64,000 nt of DNA from an uncultured Bacteroidales bacterium (GCA_900319405.1 ONOH01000004.1:85062-149061), one strand, 5' to 3'. Positions 50,909 through 60,846 are shown, numbered from the stretch's first letter. Notes: generated by a model not told the origin, from the letters alone. Made by a program: numbers and translations.

Positions 50909-53900
50909 CTATCTCCGGCTGACCTCGTACTTGTCGATGCCTATCCGATGCAGGTCGTGGATGAATTCGGAGGTGACGGCCACCTGGAACTTTCTGGAAT
51001 AGAATTGGATGCGATACTGGGTGACAGGGTCGTACAAGTACAGGTTGAGGGGTATATTGCCTTTGTGGGTCTTGATTACCTTCAGGAGGTCCTGGCGGAA
51101 CTGCTGGGTGAGCATCGGGGTGGTGAGATCCAGGCAGAAGCCGGTGAGAATATCGTCACTGATGTTCCCCAGAAGGGTGACTTTCTTCAGTTTGAAGGCC
51201 CAAGGGGCGGTTTTTCCCTGCGCCCTTTCCTCGGGCTTGACAAAATATTTCTCTTCCGCCGTACCTTCCAGGAAGAGGGCCGAGTGCATCTGCATATATT
51301 GCATAAAGTTCTCGTGGTCCTTTCCAAACAGGGTGAGTTCGTAAGAACCGCTGTAGTCTTCCATCGTGGTGCGGGAAAAAGGCTTGCCGGCTTTGGTGGT
51401 AAGCTGCTTGAAATCCGTCACGATACCGGCCGCATAGATCCTGGAAACCTTCTTGCTGCTCTCGCACTCGGAAACGAAGTTGGACAGGTCGGCCAGTTTA
51501 CAGTTGGTGAAGTTCTTTATCTCAAATGCGTAGCGGTCCAGCGGATGGGAACTCAGGTACATTCCCACCAGTTCTTTTTCGCGCTGCAGGAGTTCCATAA
51601 TGTCCGTATAGCCTTCGTCTTCCGGCAGGGGAGGACGCTCCGGCTTGAGCTCCTCTACGTCTCCGAAAAGAGATACGCCGCCGGAGAGGGCGTCATTGGC
51701 GTACAGTTCCCCGTAGCGGCAGATCTGGTCGATGAACGCCTCTCCGCCCCGGCCCGGCTGGAAATACATGCTGCGCTTGTGGCCGAAACTGTCAAGGGCG
51801 CCGGCGTTCACCAGGCTCTCGAAGCTCTTACGGTTCATAGAAGTGCGTTCCACGATATCGTAAACGCTTGTAAATAAGCCGTTTTCTTCCCTTTCCCGGA
51901 GAATGGCCTCCACCACGTTGGCACCAAAACCCTTGATGGAACCCAGGGCAAAACGTACGTCTCCGTCTTTATTCACGGTGAAGTGGTCGGAGCTTTCATT
52001 GATGTCGGGACTCAGTACCTTGATATCGTGACCCTTGCAGTCGTCCATTATTTTGGTGATTTCGTCAAGGCTTTTGGCGCTGTTGAGGCAGGAGGCAAAA
52101 AACTCCGAAGGATAGTGGCACTTGAGCCAGGCCGTCTGGTAGCTCACCCAGGCATAACAGGTGGAGTGGGACTTGTTGAAGGCGTACTGGGCAAACTTCT
52201 CCCAGTCTTTCCAAATCTTGTCCAGCACCTTTTCCGGGTGGCCGTTGGCCTGTCCGCCTTCCATAAACTTGCCCTTGAGCGACAGCAGGACGTCCAGCTG
52301 CTTCTTGCCCATTGCTTTCCGCAGCTTATCGGCCTCTCCCTTGGTGAAGCCCGCCAGCATCTGCGACAGCAGCATCACCTGCTCCTGATAAACGGTTATG
52401 CCGTAGGTATCCTGCAGGTATTCCTTCATCTCCGGGAGGTCGTATTCGATGGCTTGTTCCCCCTGTTTGCGGGCTACGAAATTGGGGATGTAGTCCATCG
52501 GCCCGGGCCGATACAGGGCGTTCATCGCGATGAGGTCCTCAAAACGGGAAGGGCGCAGTTTCTGCAGCCAGTTTTTCATCCCGTCCGATTCAAACTGGAA
52601 TACGGAGGTGGTGTCCCCGCGGCCGTAGAGTTCGTAAGTGGGAGCGTCGTCGATGGGTATGGCTTCGATGTCGATTTCTTCCCCGTGGTGCTCTTTGATA
52701 AGGTCCAGGCAGTTGTGAATGATGGAAAGGGTGATAAGGCCCAGGAAGTCCATCTTGAGCATCCCCACCTCTTCGATATAGTGGCCGTCGTACTGGGACG
52801 TGTGTACTTCTTCTCCCGTTTCCTTGTCCTTGGAAAGGCAAATGGGAAGATAGTCCGTGAGGTCTCCCCGGCCGATGATGGTGGCGCACGCGTGCATCCC
52901 CACCTGCCGCACGCTGCCTTCCAGCGCCGCCGCATATTTCAGGACCTCCTTGTTGATTTCCGGGCCGTTTTCGAGCTCTTCGATAAACTGCGGAACAAGC
53001 CGGAAACAGTTTTTCAGGGTAATCTTGACATCCACATCTTCCAGTCCCAGTTGAAAAGTTTTTCTAACCTTCACCTTCTCCCCGTCCTTGTCCTCCTCCA
53101 CCTCTTTTTCTACCATCTTGAATCCCGGTTTGAGCTCATCCAGGGCGGGGTTGAAAGGGTATTCTTTCTCTTTTTTCTCCGAGAGGCGGTCGGGCACCAT
53201 CTTGGTGAGGCGGTTGCTCTCGTCAAGGGAAACGCGGCTGATGCGCGCCACGTCCTTGATGGCGCTTTTGGCCGCCATCGTGCCGAAGGTAATCACGCGG
53301 GAAACGTGATCGGCCCCGTATTTTTTCTCTACGTATTCGTGCGCCTTGGTGAGGTCTTCGAAGTCCACGTCGATATCGGGCATCGAGATACGGTCCGGGT
53401 TCAGGAAACGCTCGAACAGAAGCTGGTACTTGATAGGGTCCAGGTTGGTAATCTTAAGGCAGTAGGCCACCACCGAGCCGGCGGCGCTGCCTCGGCCCGG
53501 ACCCACCATCGACCCCATTGCCCGCGATGCGGCAATATAGTCCTGGACAATGAGGAAGTAGTCCGGGAAGCCCATCCGGCAGATGGTCTTGAGTTCAAAG
53601 TCGATCCGCTCCAGCTGCTCCTCGGTGAGGGTGGCGCCGTAACGCTCGTGCGCGCCCTGGTAGGTAAGGTGGCACAGATAGGCCACCGAGTGGCAGAAAG
53701 CGTCCCCGCGGTAGGTGCCGTGCTTGTCACAACGTCCCGCGTCTATAATTTCCTTGTACTTCTCCAGATGGGTGCCGATATCGGCCATAAAAGCCGGGTC
53801 TATCTCGAAAACGGGCAGTACGGGATCCCGGTCGATGGAATAGGCTTCTACCTTGCCGGCGACTTCCAGCGTGTTTTCAAGGGCCTCAGGATGGTCCGGG

Positions 53901-54691
53901 AACAGCTCCAGCATCTCTTCCTCGCTCTTGAGAAACTCCTGCTGGGTGTAGCGCAGGCGGGTAGGATCGTCCACAAAGGCGTTGGTGGTCAGGCAAATCA
54001 GGCGGTCGTGCACGGGGCCGTCCTCCCTGCGCACAAAGTGGACGTCGTTGGTGGCGATCACCTTGATGCCGTACCGATCGGCCAGACGGAAAATCTCCTC
54101 GTCGTACAGGCACTGTTTCCTGTACAACTCGTTGTCCAGGCCGGGCACCTCCGTGCGGTGTTTCATTACCTCCAGGTAATAGTCCTCCCCAAACACGCGC
54201 TTGTGCCACAGGATGGCCTTTTCCAGGGCCTCCTCGTCCTGCGCAAGGATCGCGCGCGGAATCTCGCCCGCCATACAGGCCGATGAACAGATAAGCCCCT
54301 CGTGGTACTTTTCGATAATCTCGTGCGTCACACGGGGCTTGTCGTAGTACTTCCCTTCCAGATGGCCGATGGAGACAATCTTCGAGAGGTTCTGATACCC
54401 CTGGAGGTTTTTGGCCAGCAGGATGAGGTGATAGTATCCGCGGTGCTCGTTGTCCTTGAGCCGATGGTCGTAGTGCCGGGTGACATAGACCTCACAGCCG
54501 ATGATGGGTTTCACGGCGGGATACTTCTGCGCATACTTGAAGAACTCCTTTACCCCGTACATATTACCGTGGTCCGTGATGGAAAGGGCTGGCATACCCA
54601 GCTCCTGGGCCCGCGCAAAAAGGTTTTTTATGGAAGACTGCCCATCCAGGATCGAGTACTGGGTATGGACGTGAAGATGAACGAAACTCAT
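50909..54691 (-). CDS. dnaE: DNA polymerase III alpha subunit
   Basis: 1,260 residues from ATG 54691 (MSFVHLHVHTQYSILDG); the frame is open 61 codons further, but that part has no conservation and overlaps the secDF terminator. N-terminal PHP domain (HLHVHTQYS, ITDHGNMYGV), palm with GRGSAAGSVVAY and the catalytic aspartates in MPDIDVDFED, fingers, and a C-terminal OB-fold region (IYAAGIVTDFKQLTTKAGKPF, FGKDHENFM). It is the replicative polymerase. The active-site residues appear intact. Convergent with the DUF4923 gene. Confidence 0.97.
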   Translation of the reverse strand: MSFVHLHVHTQYSILDGQSSIKNLFARAQELGMPALSITDHGNMYGVKEFFKYAQKYPAVKPIIGCEVYVTRHYDHRLKDNEHRGYYHLILLAKNLQGYQNLSKIVSIGHLEGKYYDKPRVTHEIIEKYHEGLICSSACMAGEIPRAILAQDEEALEKAILWHKRVFGEDYYLEVMKHRTEVPGLDNELYRKQCLYDEEIFRLADRYGIKVIATNDVHFVRREDGPVHDRLICLTTNAFVDDPTRLRYTQQEFLKSEEEMLELFPDHPEALENTLEVAGKVEAYSIDRDPVLPVFEIDPAFMADIGTHLEKYKEIIDAGRCDKHGTYRGDAFCHSVAYLCHLTYQGAHERYGATLTEEQLERIDFELKTICRMGFPDYFLIVQDYIAASRAMGSMVGPGRGSAAGSVVAYCLKITNLDPIKYQLLFERFLNPDRISMPDIDVDFEDLTKAHEYVEKKYGADHVSRVITFGTMAAKSAIKDVARISRVSLDESNRLTKMVPDRLSEKKEKEYPFNPALDELKPGFKMVEKEVEEDKDGEKVKVRKTFQLGLEDVDVKITLKNCFRLVPQFIEELENGPEINKEVLKYAAALEGSVRQVGMHACATIIGRGDLTDYLPICLSKDKETGEEVHTSQYDGHYIEEVGMLKMDFLGLITLSIIHNCLDLIKEHHGEEIDIEAIPIDDAPTYELYGRGDTTSVFQFESDGMKNWLQKLRPSRFEDLIAMNALYRPGPMDYIPNFVARKQGEQAIEYDLPEMKEYLQDTYGITVYQEQVMLLSQMLAGFTKGEADKLRKAMGKKQLDVLLSLKGKFMEGGQANGHPEKVLDKIWKDWEKFAQYAFNKSHSTCYAWVSYQTAWLKCHYPSEFFASCLNSAKSLDEITKIMDDCKGHDIKVLSPDINESSDHFTVNKDGDVRFALGSIKGFGANVVEAILREREENGLFTSVYDIVERTSMNRKSFESLVNAGALDSFGHKRSMYFQPGRGGEAFIDQICRYGELYANDALSGGVSLFGDVEELKPERPPLPEDEGYTDIMELLQREKELVGMYLSSHPLDRYAFEIKNFTNCKLADLSNFVSECESSKKVSRIYAAGIVTDFKQLTTKAGKPFSRTTMEDYSGSYELTLFGKDHENFMQYMQMHSALFLEGTAEEKYFVKPEERAQGKTAPWAFKLKKVTLLGNISDDILTGFCLDLTTPMLTQQFRQDLLKVIKTHKGNIPLNLYLYDPVTQYRIQFYSRKFQVAVTSEFIHDLHRIGIDKYEVSRR

Positions 54692-54730
54692 AGAAACAAA
54701 GATAGCAAAAAAGCTTGAATATACCAGCAC

Positions 54731-54765
54731 AAAAAACCGCGGCCCGGGCGAGGGTCGCGGCTTTT
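54731..54765 (-). terminator. Rho-independent terminator of secDF
   Basis: Read on the minus strand: AAGCCGCG-ACCC-TCGCCC-GGGC-CGCGG followed by six T. A G/C-rich stem of about 9 bp with one mismatch, 22 nt after the secDF stop, and upstream of dnaE on the same strand. Confidence 0.85.
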
Positions 54766-54786
54766 CGTTATCAGGAAAAAGCAGCT

Positions 54787-57717
54787 TTACTTCTGCTGTT
54801 TCATAGTGGCATCGTACATAATGGGCGTACCGATCATAATGGACGCGTAGGTACCGATAATCACACCCAGGCACAGGGCCACGGCCAGACCGCGGATGCT
54901 TTCTCCGCCGAAAATGGCGATGGTGAGCATCGGGAGCAACGTGGACACCGAAGTGTTGAGGGTACGGGTGAGGGTGGCGTTCAGAGCGGTATTCACCGTG
55001 ACGCGGAAGTCTTCCTTCGGGTGCAGGCCCCTCTGCTCACGGATACGGTCGAAGATAACCACGTTATCGTTGATGGCGTAGCCGATGATGGTGAGGATGG
55101 CCGCGATGAAGGTTTGGTCCACGTCCAGGTTGAACGGCAGGATGCCGTTGAACAGGGAGAAGAAGCCAATCACGATGAGGGCCGTGTGGGCCAGGGAGAC
55201 CACGCCGCCAAGACCCCAGGTCCAACCCTTGAAGCGGAAGGCGATGTAGGCGAAGATGGCCAGCAGGGCCAGGAACACGGCGATAAAGGCGCTGCGGGTG
55301 ATGTCACGGGCGATGGTCGGACCCACCTTGTCGGAAGAAATGATACCGTTGGGGTTCTCCAGGGTGGAGGTGAAATCGGCCAGCTGGATATTGCTGTCGG
55401 CATAGAAACCCTTCAGGGCATCGAACAGGAGGCCTTCGATTTCGCTGTCAACGGCGGTGCTTTCCTGGTCGTTCTTGTACTGGGTGGTAATCTTCATCTG
55501 GGCGTCTCCACCGAACTGCTTCACCTCGACCGAGTACTGGTCGATGCCGGCGGCGGCGGCAGCCTCCTCGAACTTGGCTTCCACGCTGGTGCGGACCTCT
55601 TCTGCAGTGACGCTCTTGTCGAAGCGCACCACATAGGTACGGCCGCCGGTGAAGTCAACACCATAGCTGAAGCCCTTGAAGGCGATGGAAGCGATGGAGA
55701 TGAGGATGAGGGCACCGGAGATGATATAGGACCACTTCTTCAGGCCGATGAAATCGATCTTCGTATTCTTGAGGATATTGGCCGTGAGCTTGTTGGACAT
55801 GGACACGGTCTTGCCCTTCGCGATGCGGTCGTCGAAGATGATGCGGGTGATGAAGATGGAGGTAAGCACCGAAGTGATGATACCGATGATGAGGGTGGTG
55901 GCAAAGCCCTGCACAGGACCGGAACCGAAGATGTAGAGGATGATACCGGTGATGAGGGTGGTGAGCTGACCGTCGATGATGGCGCTGTAGGCGTTCTTGT
56001 AACCGTCGTGTACGGCCAGTGAGAAGCCCTTGCCGGCAGCCAGTTCTTCCTTGATGCGCTCGTAGATAATCACGTTGGCATCCACGGCCATACCCAGGGT
56101 CAGGACCAGACCGGCGATACCGGGCAGGGTGAGGACGGCGCCGAAGGAAACCAGCACGCCGAACAGCAGCAGCACGTTGCACAGGAGGGCTACGTCTGCG
56201 ATGAGGCCGGCACCCTGGTAGAAGAACACCATATAGATGAGCACCAGGCAGAAGGCGATGAGGAAGGAGATGAGACCGGCCTTGATGGAGGCGCTACCCA
56301 GGGAAGGACCCACAACCTGCTCCTGGATGATGGTGGCAGGGGCAGGGAGCTTACCGGATTTGAGCACGTTGGCCAAGTCCTCGGCTTCCTGAACGTCGAA
56401 GTTGCCGGTGATCTCGGAGGAGCCGCCGGTAATCTCGGTGTTGACGGTAGGATAGGAGTACACCAGGCCGTCCAGGACGATGGCAACCTGCTTGCCGATG
56501 TTGTCCTTGGTGAGGCGGGCCCACACGGAGGCGCCCTCGGCATTCATGGTCATGGAAACGGAGGGGGCGCCGTTTCCGCCCTGCTGTGCACCGTTGAAGT
56601 TCACGCGGGCGTCGGTCACGACACCGCCGTCGAGCGGAGCCTTGCCGTCACGGGAGTTGACCTTGATGGCCACCAGTTCGTACAGGTTGGTTCCGCTTAC
56701 GAGGTCGCTGGGTTTGACGGACCACAGGCCGCGGAAACCGGCCGGCAGCACGTCGGAAGCCATCGCCAGGTACTGGTTCACCTTCACGGTGTCCACGCCC
56801 TGGGCAAAGCCGATGCAGGCGTTGTTCCAACCGGAGGGGGAGAGCACCTGGAAGAGCGGGTTGGCCACGTTGGTGGAGTCTCCGAGGTTGCGCAGAATCT
56901 CGCTTACGCGGGCATCTACGGCATACAGGTCCACCTCATTGCCCTGATAGGTAGGCCAGAACTCGAGGGAAGCGGTACCCTGCAGGAGTTTACGCACACG
57001 CTCGGGATCCTTCACACCCGGAAGTTCGATGAGGATCTTGCCGGAGTTGCCCACCTGCTGGATGTTGGGCTGGGTGACACCGAAGCGGTCGATACGGTTG
57101 CGGAGCACGTTAAAGGAGTTGTCAACGGCGCTCTTGGCCTCTCCGCGGATAACATCGACAACCTGGGCGTTGGTGGCGTCGTTGGACACCTTGTCACGCA
57201 GTTCGTAGGTGGCGAAAATCTCTGCCATACGGCGCTGGGGAGCCACCTGGTTCCAGGCATCGGCAAACAGGCCGATGAAATCCTGGCTGGAATTTACGTT
57301 GTTGGCCTTGGCCTGGGCGAGGGCTGCCACGAAATCCGGGTCCGTGCTGTTGCCGGACAGGGCTTTCACCAGGTCCTCGAGCTGAACCTGCAGCATAACG
57401 TTCATACCGCCCTTGAGGTCCAGACCCAGGTTGATTTCCTTTTCTTTCACGCTCTTGAAGTTGTACCCGAGGAACACCTTCTCCGCGCTGATGGAGTCAA
57501 TATAGGCTCTGTTTCTAATGTTGGCCACGGAGTCCATCACGTATTCGCGGACTTCGGCGGGCACAGTGTTTGATTCTACGAACTGCAGGGCCTGCTGCTC
57601 AGCGTATTTGGCGGCCTTTTTCTCCTGCAGGCGGGTAACCACCGTGAAAGAAAGCTGCCAAATGCTGGCGATGGCAAGCAGAATCGCTACGAATCGAATC
57701 CAACCTTTGCTTTGCAT
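54787..57717 (-). CDS. secDF: Protein translocase fusion SecDF
   Basis: 976 residues containing both SecD and SecF. An N-terminal TM (FVAILLAIASIWQLSF) leads to the SecD motif LGLDLKGGMNVMLQV, the P1 head, and the TM bundle with GPSLGSASIKAGLISFLIAF and LTLGMAVDANVIIYERIKEEL. The SecF half starts near 640 with KKWSYIISGALILISIASI, then FTGGRTYVVRF, KVGPTIARDITRSAFIAVFLALL and IGYAINDNVVIFDRIRE. SecDF uses the proton-motive force to pull secreted proteins across the inner membrane. Fusion is usual in Bacteroidales. Confidence 0.97.
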   Translation of the reverse strand: MQSKGWIRFVAILLAIASIWQLSFTVVTRLQEKKAAKYAEQQALQFVESNTVPAEVREYVMDSVANIRNRAYIDSISAEKVFLGYNFKSVKEKEINLGLDLKGGMNVMLQVQLEDLVKALSGNSTDPDFVAALAQAKANNVNSSQDFIGLFADAWNQVAPQRRMAEIFATYELRDKVSNDATNAQVVDVIRGEAKSAVDNSFNVLRNRIDRFGVTQPNIQQVGNSGKILIELPGVKDPERVRKLLQGTASLEFWPTYQGNEVDLYAVDARVSEILRNLGDSTNVANPLFQVLSPSGWNNACIGFAQGVDTVKVNQYLAMASDVLPAGFRGLWSVKPSDLVSGTNLYELVAIKVNSRDGKAPLDGGVVTDARVNFNGAQQGGNGAPSVSMTMNAEGASVWARLTKDNIGKQVAIVLDGLVYSYPTVNTEITGGSSEITGNFDVQEAEDLANVLKSGKLPAPATIIQEQVVGPSLGSASIKAGLISFLIAFCLVLIYMVFFYQGAGLIADVALLCNVLLLFGVLVSFGAVLTLPGIAGLVLTLGMAVDANVIIYERIKEELAAGKGFSLAVHDGYKNAYSAIIDGQLTTLITGIILYIFGSGPVQGFATTLIIGIITSVLTSIFITRIIFDDRIAKGKTVSMSNKLTANILKNTKIDFIGLKKWSYIISGALILISIASIAFKGFSYGVDFTGGRTYVVRFDKSVTAEEVRTSVEAKFEEAAAAAGIDQYSVEVKQFGGDAQMKITTQYKNDQESTAVDSEIEGLLFDALKGFYADSNIQLADFTSTLENPNGIISSDKVGPTIARDITRSAFIAVFLALLAIFAYIAFRFKGWTWGLGGVVSLAHTALIVIGFFSLFNGILPFNLDVDQTFIAAILTIIGYAINDNVVIFDRIREQRGLHPKEDFRVTVNTALNATLTRTLNTSVSTLLPMLTIAIFGGESIRGLAVALCLGVIIGTYASIMIGTPIMYDATMKQQK

Positions 57718-57791
57718 TTTGATTATGTTTTATAAATATATTTTGTCGGTGTTCAAGGCGGTGTCAATAGACACTACCGCAAAATAGGGTG

Positions 57792-57799
57792 CAAATTTA
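57792..57799 (-). promoter_or_regulatory. -7 element for secDF
   Basis: TAAATTTG on the minus strand, 74 nt before the secDF ATG. A -33 TTTG is not evident. It shares the 166-nt gap with the opposing promoter near 57861. Confidence 0.48.
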
Positions 57800-57860
57800 C
57801 TAATTTTTTCTGATTTAAGAAATTTTTGCCCTATTTCCCGGCTATGTCCCAACAATTTCT

Positions 57861-57868
57861 TATTTTTG
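57861..57868 (+). promoter_or_regulatory. -7 element for the PD40-repeat gene
   Basis: TATTTTTG, an exact TAnnTTTG match 15 nt before the ATG at 57884. No TTTG is found 19-21 nt upstream. Confidence 0.48.
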
Positions 57869-57883
57869 TAAACTGCAATCACT

Positions 57884-59350
57884 ATGAATCGCGTCGCAAG
57901 GGGCATATTTTTCCTTTTCGTGTCGATGGGACCCTCCCTGAAGGCCCAGCAAGTCATCGACACCCCCGCGCAGATTCTCGCCCGGGCCGACAGCCTCCAC
58001 CGGAGCTGCCGCTTCGAAGAGGCCATCGGCCTGTATCTGTCCATCGGCGAGGAAGGGAAGGCCGCCGTCTCGCAGAACGCCCTCAATATGACCGAATTCT
58101 GCGCCGACCCCCACGTCGTGGCCCGACAGCGCTTTTCCCGCAAGGACTTCTTCCTTTATTATCCGCTGCCCGCGCAGGCGTGGCGCATGTCGCCCCATCC
58201 GCTGGATTCGCTGCCAGGCCATCCGCTGTACTTCCCCAAGGGGACCGATGTCCTCTACTTCTCGGCCCCGGACCGCTCCGGCTCCCGCAGCCTCTTCGTA
58301 ACCGAAAACCTGGACAGCCTCTGGCGCGCACCCCGGCACCTGGGGGAGGGGCTCCTGTCGGCCGGAAGCGAGATTTTCCCGATGCTGTCCCCGGACGGAA
58401 AAACGCTCTATTTCGCTTCTGACGGTCTTTCCGGGATGGGCGGCTATGACCTTTATTCCTCCACCTGGGACGAGGAAGCCGCCGCCTGGTCGGATCCCGT
58501 GAATATGGGCTTCCCCTTCAGCTCCCCGGCCGACGACTTTCTCCTGGTGGACACCCCGGACGGAAAATACACCCTCTTCGCCTCCAATCGGGACTGCTCC
58601 GCGGACAGCGTCTACATTTACGTGCTGGACTTCGGCTCTTCCCGGCAGAGAAAGCCTGTGCGCCGTTATGAAGACCTTGTCCGCATCAGTTCGCTCACGC
58701 CATCAGCCGACCCTGCCCGCATCGACAACGGCTCCGCCGTGCAGTCCGGAACGGTAGGAAACGCCAACACACGCCTGTACATCCGCAAAATGGAAGAGGC
58801 CCGGGTACTGCTGGATTCCATCTCCGTATGCCGGAATCCGGCCCGGCTGGACTCCCTCCGCGCCCTGTTGGAAGAGGTGAACCTGGAGCTTCGGCTGGTA
58901 GAGCAGACCTTCCTGCAGAGCGGCGTGGTCACCACCGCCGAAGACCGGGAGGTGGTGGGGGCCGACCTCAGCTACACCTTCGCCAAAAAAGCCCCAGGAG
59001 CGCGCGTGAGGATGAAAATCGGCAAGCATTCTTCCGTGGCCGGCTTCCGCGTGGCGCCCGTGGGCCGATTCGCCCCGGACAACACCCTGCCTCCCGGCAT
59101 CGTGTACCAGATCGAGATCTTCTCCTCTCCCCGGCACGCCACCCTGGAAGAGATCCACGGCCTCACGCCGGTGTACGAGCGGCTCACCCCGCAGCTTCGC
59201 TACACCTATTCCGTGGGCAGCTATCCCAGCTACGTCAGCGCCCTGCTGGATCTGAACCTCGTGCGCAGCCTGGGCTTCCCCGGGGCCCGCATTACAGCCT
59301 GGCGCGACGGCCGCTCCATCCCCATCAACCTCGCCCGACAGGAGGAATAG
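57884..59350 (+). CDS. Secreted PD40/TolB-like repeat protein
   Basis: 488 residues with a signal peptide (GIFFLFVSMGPSLKAQ). A short TPR-like start (ILARADSLHRSCRFEEAIGLYL) precedes PD40-type propeller blades (GTDVLYFSAPDRSGSRSLFV, FPMLSPDGKTLYFASDGLSGMGGYDLYSS, DGKYTLFASNRD). A coiled stretch near 305-355 follows. A SPOR-like C-terminal domain (VYQIEIFSSPRHATLEEI, YTYSVGSYPSYVSALLDL) could bind peptidoglycan. This mix is frequent in Bacteroidales cell-envelope proteins. Function unknown. It is divergent from secDF. Confidence 0.77.
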   Translation: MNRVARGIFFLFVSMGPSLKAQQVIDTPAQILARADSLHRSCRFEEAIGLYLSIGEEGKAAVSQNALNMTEFCADPHVVARQRFSRKDFFLYYPLPAQAWRMSPHPLDSLPGHPLYFPKGTDVLYFSAPDRSGSRSLFVTENLDSLWRAPRHLGEGLLSAGSEIFPMLSPDGKTLYFASDGLSGMGGYDLYSSTWDEEAAAWSDPVNMGFPFSSPADDFLLVDTPDGKYTLFASNRDCSADSVYIYVLDFGSSRQRKPVRRYEDLVRISSLTPSADPARIDNGSAVQSGTVGNANTRLYIRKMEEARVLLDSISVCRNPARLDSLRALLEEVNLELRLVEQTFLQSGVVTTAEDREVVGADLSYTFAKKAPGARVRMKIGKHSSVAGFRVAPVGRFAPDNTLPPGIVYQIEIFSSPRHATLEEIHGLTPVYERLTPQLRYTYSVGSYPSYVSALLDLNLVRSLGFPGARITAWRDGRSIPINLARQEE

Positions 59351-59408
59351 CGGTTTTCCGTCTGCCGCCCCCGGGCCTGCCGCCGCCGTGTGCAAAATCG
59401 GCCCCCGG

Positions 59409-60092
59409 TCAGTCGGCCGAGAGTTTTACGGCTCCCCAAGCCAGGAGACACTGGGCCGTCAGGTACGTGAGCATAACCAGGAATTCCAGGAGGACACCGG
59501 CCCCGTGGAACATCTGTACGGCGATCAGGCTGTCGGAGAGGGTGAACAGCAGGGCGCCCAGAAATACCGGCCACCAGATACCGGGGCTGCCGACGCTGCG
59601 GAGGATACCGGCCATACCGCTGGAGATGAGGAACATGAGCGCCATTCCATAGACGGCGAACGGAACGAGGAAGGCTCCTTTGACGCCGATGGCAACCAGA
59701 AGAGCAGCCACGGCTACGGCTTTAATACCCAGGATAAACAACCATTGGACAACACGGAGTCCCTTCCAGGAAATGCTGCCGAAGAGGAGGAAATAGAAGA
59801 TATGTCCGGCAAGGAAACAGCCCAGGCCGCATGCCAGAGGCAATGTGCCGTTGCCGATGAGAAAGATGTCCCCGGCGCAACCCAACAGCTGGGCGATGAC
59901 CAGCAGGCGGATGGCTCTGGAGCCCATGCCGCCAGCAGCGGCAACGCTGGTGAGGGCAATCAGCGGCAGCAGGGCCGGTTTCACCATGGCGGCTACCGGA
60001 GCGTTGCCCATGGCGCGTGCAATCAGATTTACAAGGGCGGCGGCTGCAAAAAAGCAGGCCGGAACCATCCAGGGACGGGAAGGGCTTTTCAT
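59409..60092 (-). CDS. YhhN/TMEM86-family membrane protein (lysoplasmalogenase-like)
   Basis: 227 residues from ATG 60092 (MKSPSRPW); the longer frame to 60131 has no support. About eight TM helices, with the family's MVKPALLPLIAL (conserved Lys-Pro in helix 2), LLGCAGDIFLIG, FLAGHIFYFLLF and LGALLFTLSDSLIAV, where the two Asp residues are the predicted catalytic pair. Eukaryotic relatives hydrolyse the vinyl-ether bond of lysoplasmalogens. Convergent with the PD40-repeat gene. Confidence 0.85.
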   Translation of the reverse strand: MKSPSRPWMVPACFFAAAALVNLIARAMGNAPVAAMVKPALLPLIALTSVAAAGGMGSRAIRLLVIAQLLGCAGDIFLIGNGTLPLACGLGCFLAGHIFYFLLFGSISWKGLRVVQWLFILGIKAVAVAALLVAIGVKGAFLVPFAVYGMALMFLISSGMAGILRSVGSPGIWWPVFLGALLFTLSDSLIAVQMFHGAGVLLEFLVMLTYLTAQCLLAWGAVKLSAD

Positions 60093-60149
60093 AGAACGGG
60101 GATTTTCTCTCACAAAGATAAGAATCTGCACACAGAAAGTGAAAAAATT

Positions 60150-60180
60150 TTTGCAGACCCCACAATTTTATCTAACTTTG
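60150..60180 (+). promoter_or_regulatory. Promoter of tRNA-Ser
   Basis: TTTG (60150-60153), 19 nt, TAACTTTG (60173-60180): a full match to the Bacteroidetes consensus. The tRNA 5' end is 41 nt downstream. Confidence 0.75.
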
Positions 60181-60220
60181 CAGTCCCGCCTCGTGGCGGC
60201 GTTTCAGGAACATCATTCCC

Positions 60221-60309
60221 GGAGGGGTGGGTGAGTGGCTGAAACCAGCAGTTTGCTAAACTGCCGTACGGGTTATTCTGTACCACGAGTTCGAATCTCG
60301 TCCCCTCCG
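60221..60309 (+). tRNA. tRNA-Ser(GCU)
   Basis: Class II tRNA of 89 nt. The acceptor stem is GGAGGGG with CCCCTCC plus discriminator G. The anticodon stem GCAGT/ACTGC holds the loop TTGCTAA with anticodon GCT, which reads AGC and AGU. A long variable arm and the T-arm ACGAG-TTCGAAT-CTCGT are visible. CCA is not encoded. tRNA-Ser genes are common integration targets, and a decayed mobile region begins directly downstream. Confidence 0.97.
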
Positions 60310-60310
60310 C

Positions 60311-60353
60311 AAACAGCCTCGTAATCAACTGATTGCAAGGCTGTTTTCTTTTT
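60311..60353 (+). terminator. Rho-independent terminator of tRNA-Ser
   Basis: A 9-bp stem AAACAGCCT (60311-60319) with AGGCTGTTT (60338-60346), followed by TTTTCTTTTT-type T-rich sequence. It starts 1 nt after the tRNA. Confidence 0.85.
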
Positions 60354-60467
60354 AATATACATCCTTACATACAAAAACTGTTTTAGAGGGTCCAGGTGAA
60401 ATTGCGGCTCAGGAGGAAAAGCTGGTCGTCTTCCGGCCAAAGGCGCGCAGCTTGAAGCACAAGGTGG

Positions 60468-60683
60468 CTAAAGCCTGGAAATCAAATCGTCCGGGTCTTG
60501 ATCCTTCATTTCAAGAATGGCGAACCACTTCTTGCCCAAATCCTTGATGGACGCCCCGACATGATATACCCGATCGTCGATGATGGGGTTATATATAGCC
60601 ACTTCTCCCACCTCAACAGAGGGCTGTACTTGCAACTGTCGCATTTTTTGCGCCAGTTGTTCGATATTCTTCTTTCTTGCCAT
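60468..60683 (-). CDS. Short RhuM/ORF6N-like fragment
   Basis: 71 residues from ATG 60683 (ATG 60695 is also in frame). The stretch YHVGASIKDLGKKWFAILEM with the following PDDLISRL resembles the C-terminal end of RhuM/ORF6N-type phage antirepressor proteins, which are 200-330 residues long. The N-terminal DNA-binding domain is missing, so it is probably a relic with a new start, although the frame itself is intact. The family call is by eye. Confidence 0.45.
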   Translation of the reverse strand: MARKKNIEQLAQKMRQLQVQPSVEVGEVAIYNPIIDDRVYHVGASIKDLGKKWFAILEMKDQDPDDLISRL

Positions 60684-60747
60684 ACTGTTCTTCAATCAAC
60701 GCCGGGCTATTCCGGCTTTCAAAAATAATCAAAGGAGTCCATTCTGC

Positions 60748-60846
60748 CTACACCTCATCAAACTTTTTCATGGATTCTTTTTTGACCTTGTCGGCAAGGG
60801 CCATATAGGGTTTCATGGCCTGATAGTCGGAGTGGCCGCAACGACC
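60748..60846 (-). pseudogene. Tyrosine recombinase (integrase) C-terminal remnant
   Basis: Reading the minus strand gives RCGHSDYQAMKPYMALADKV and then a Lys-rich end (KKESMKKFDEV) before TAG. This is the C-terminal end of a Bacteroidales tyrosine recombinase, with the GH box and the putative nucleophile Tyr in MKPYMA. In-frame stops lie immediately upstream (60847-60849), so the enzyme is destroyed. It lies 440 nt from tRNA-Ser, as expected for an old integrated element. Confidence 0.65.
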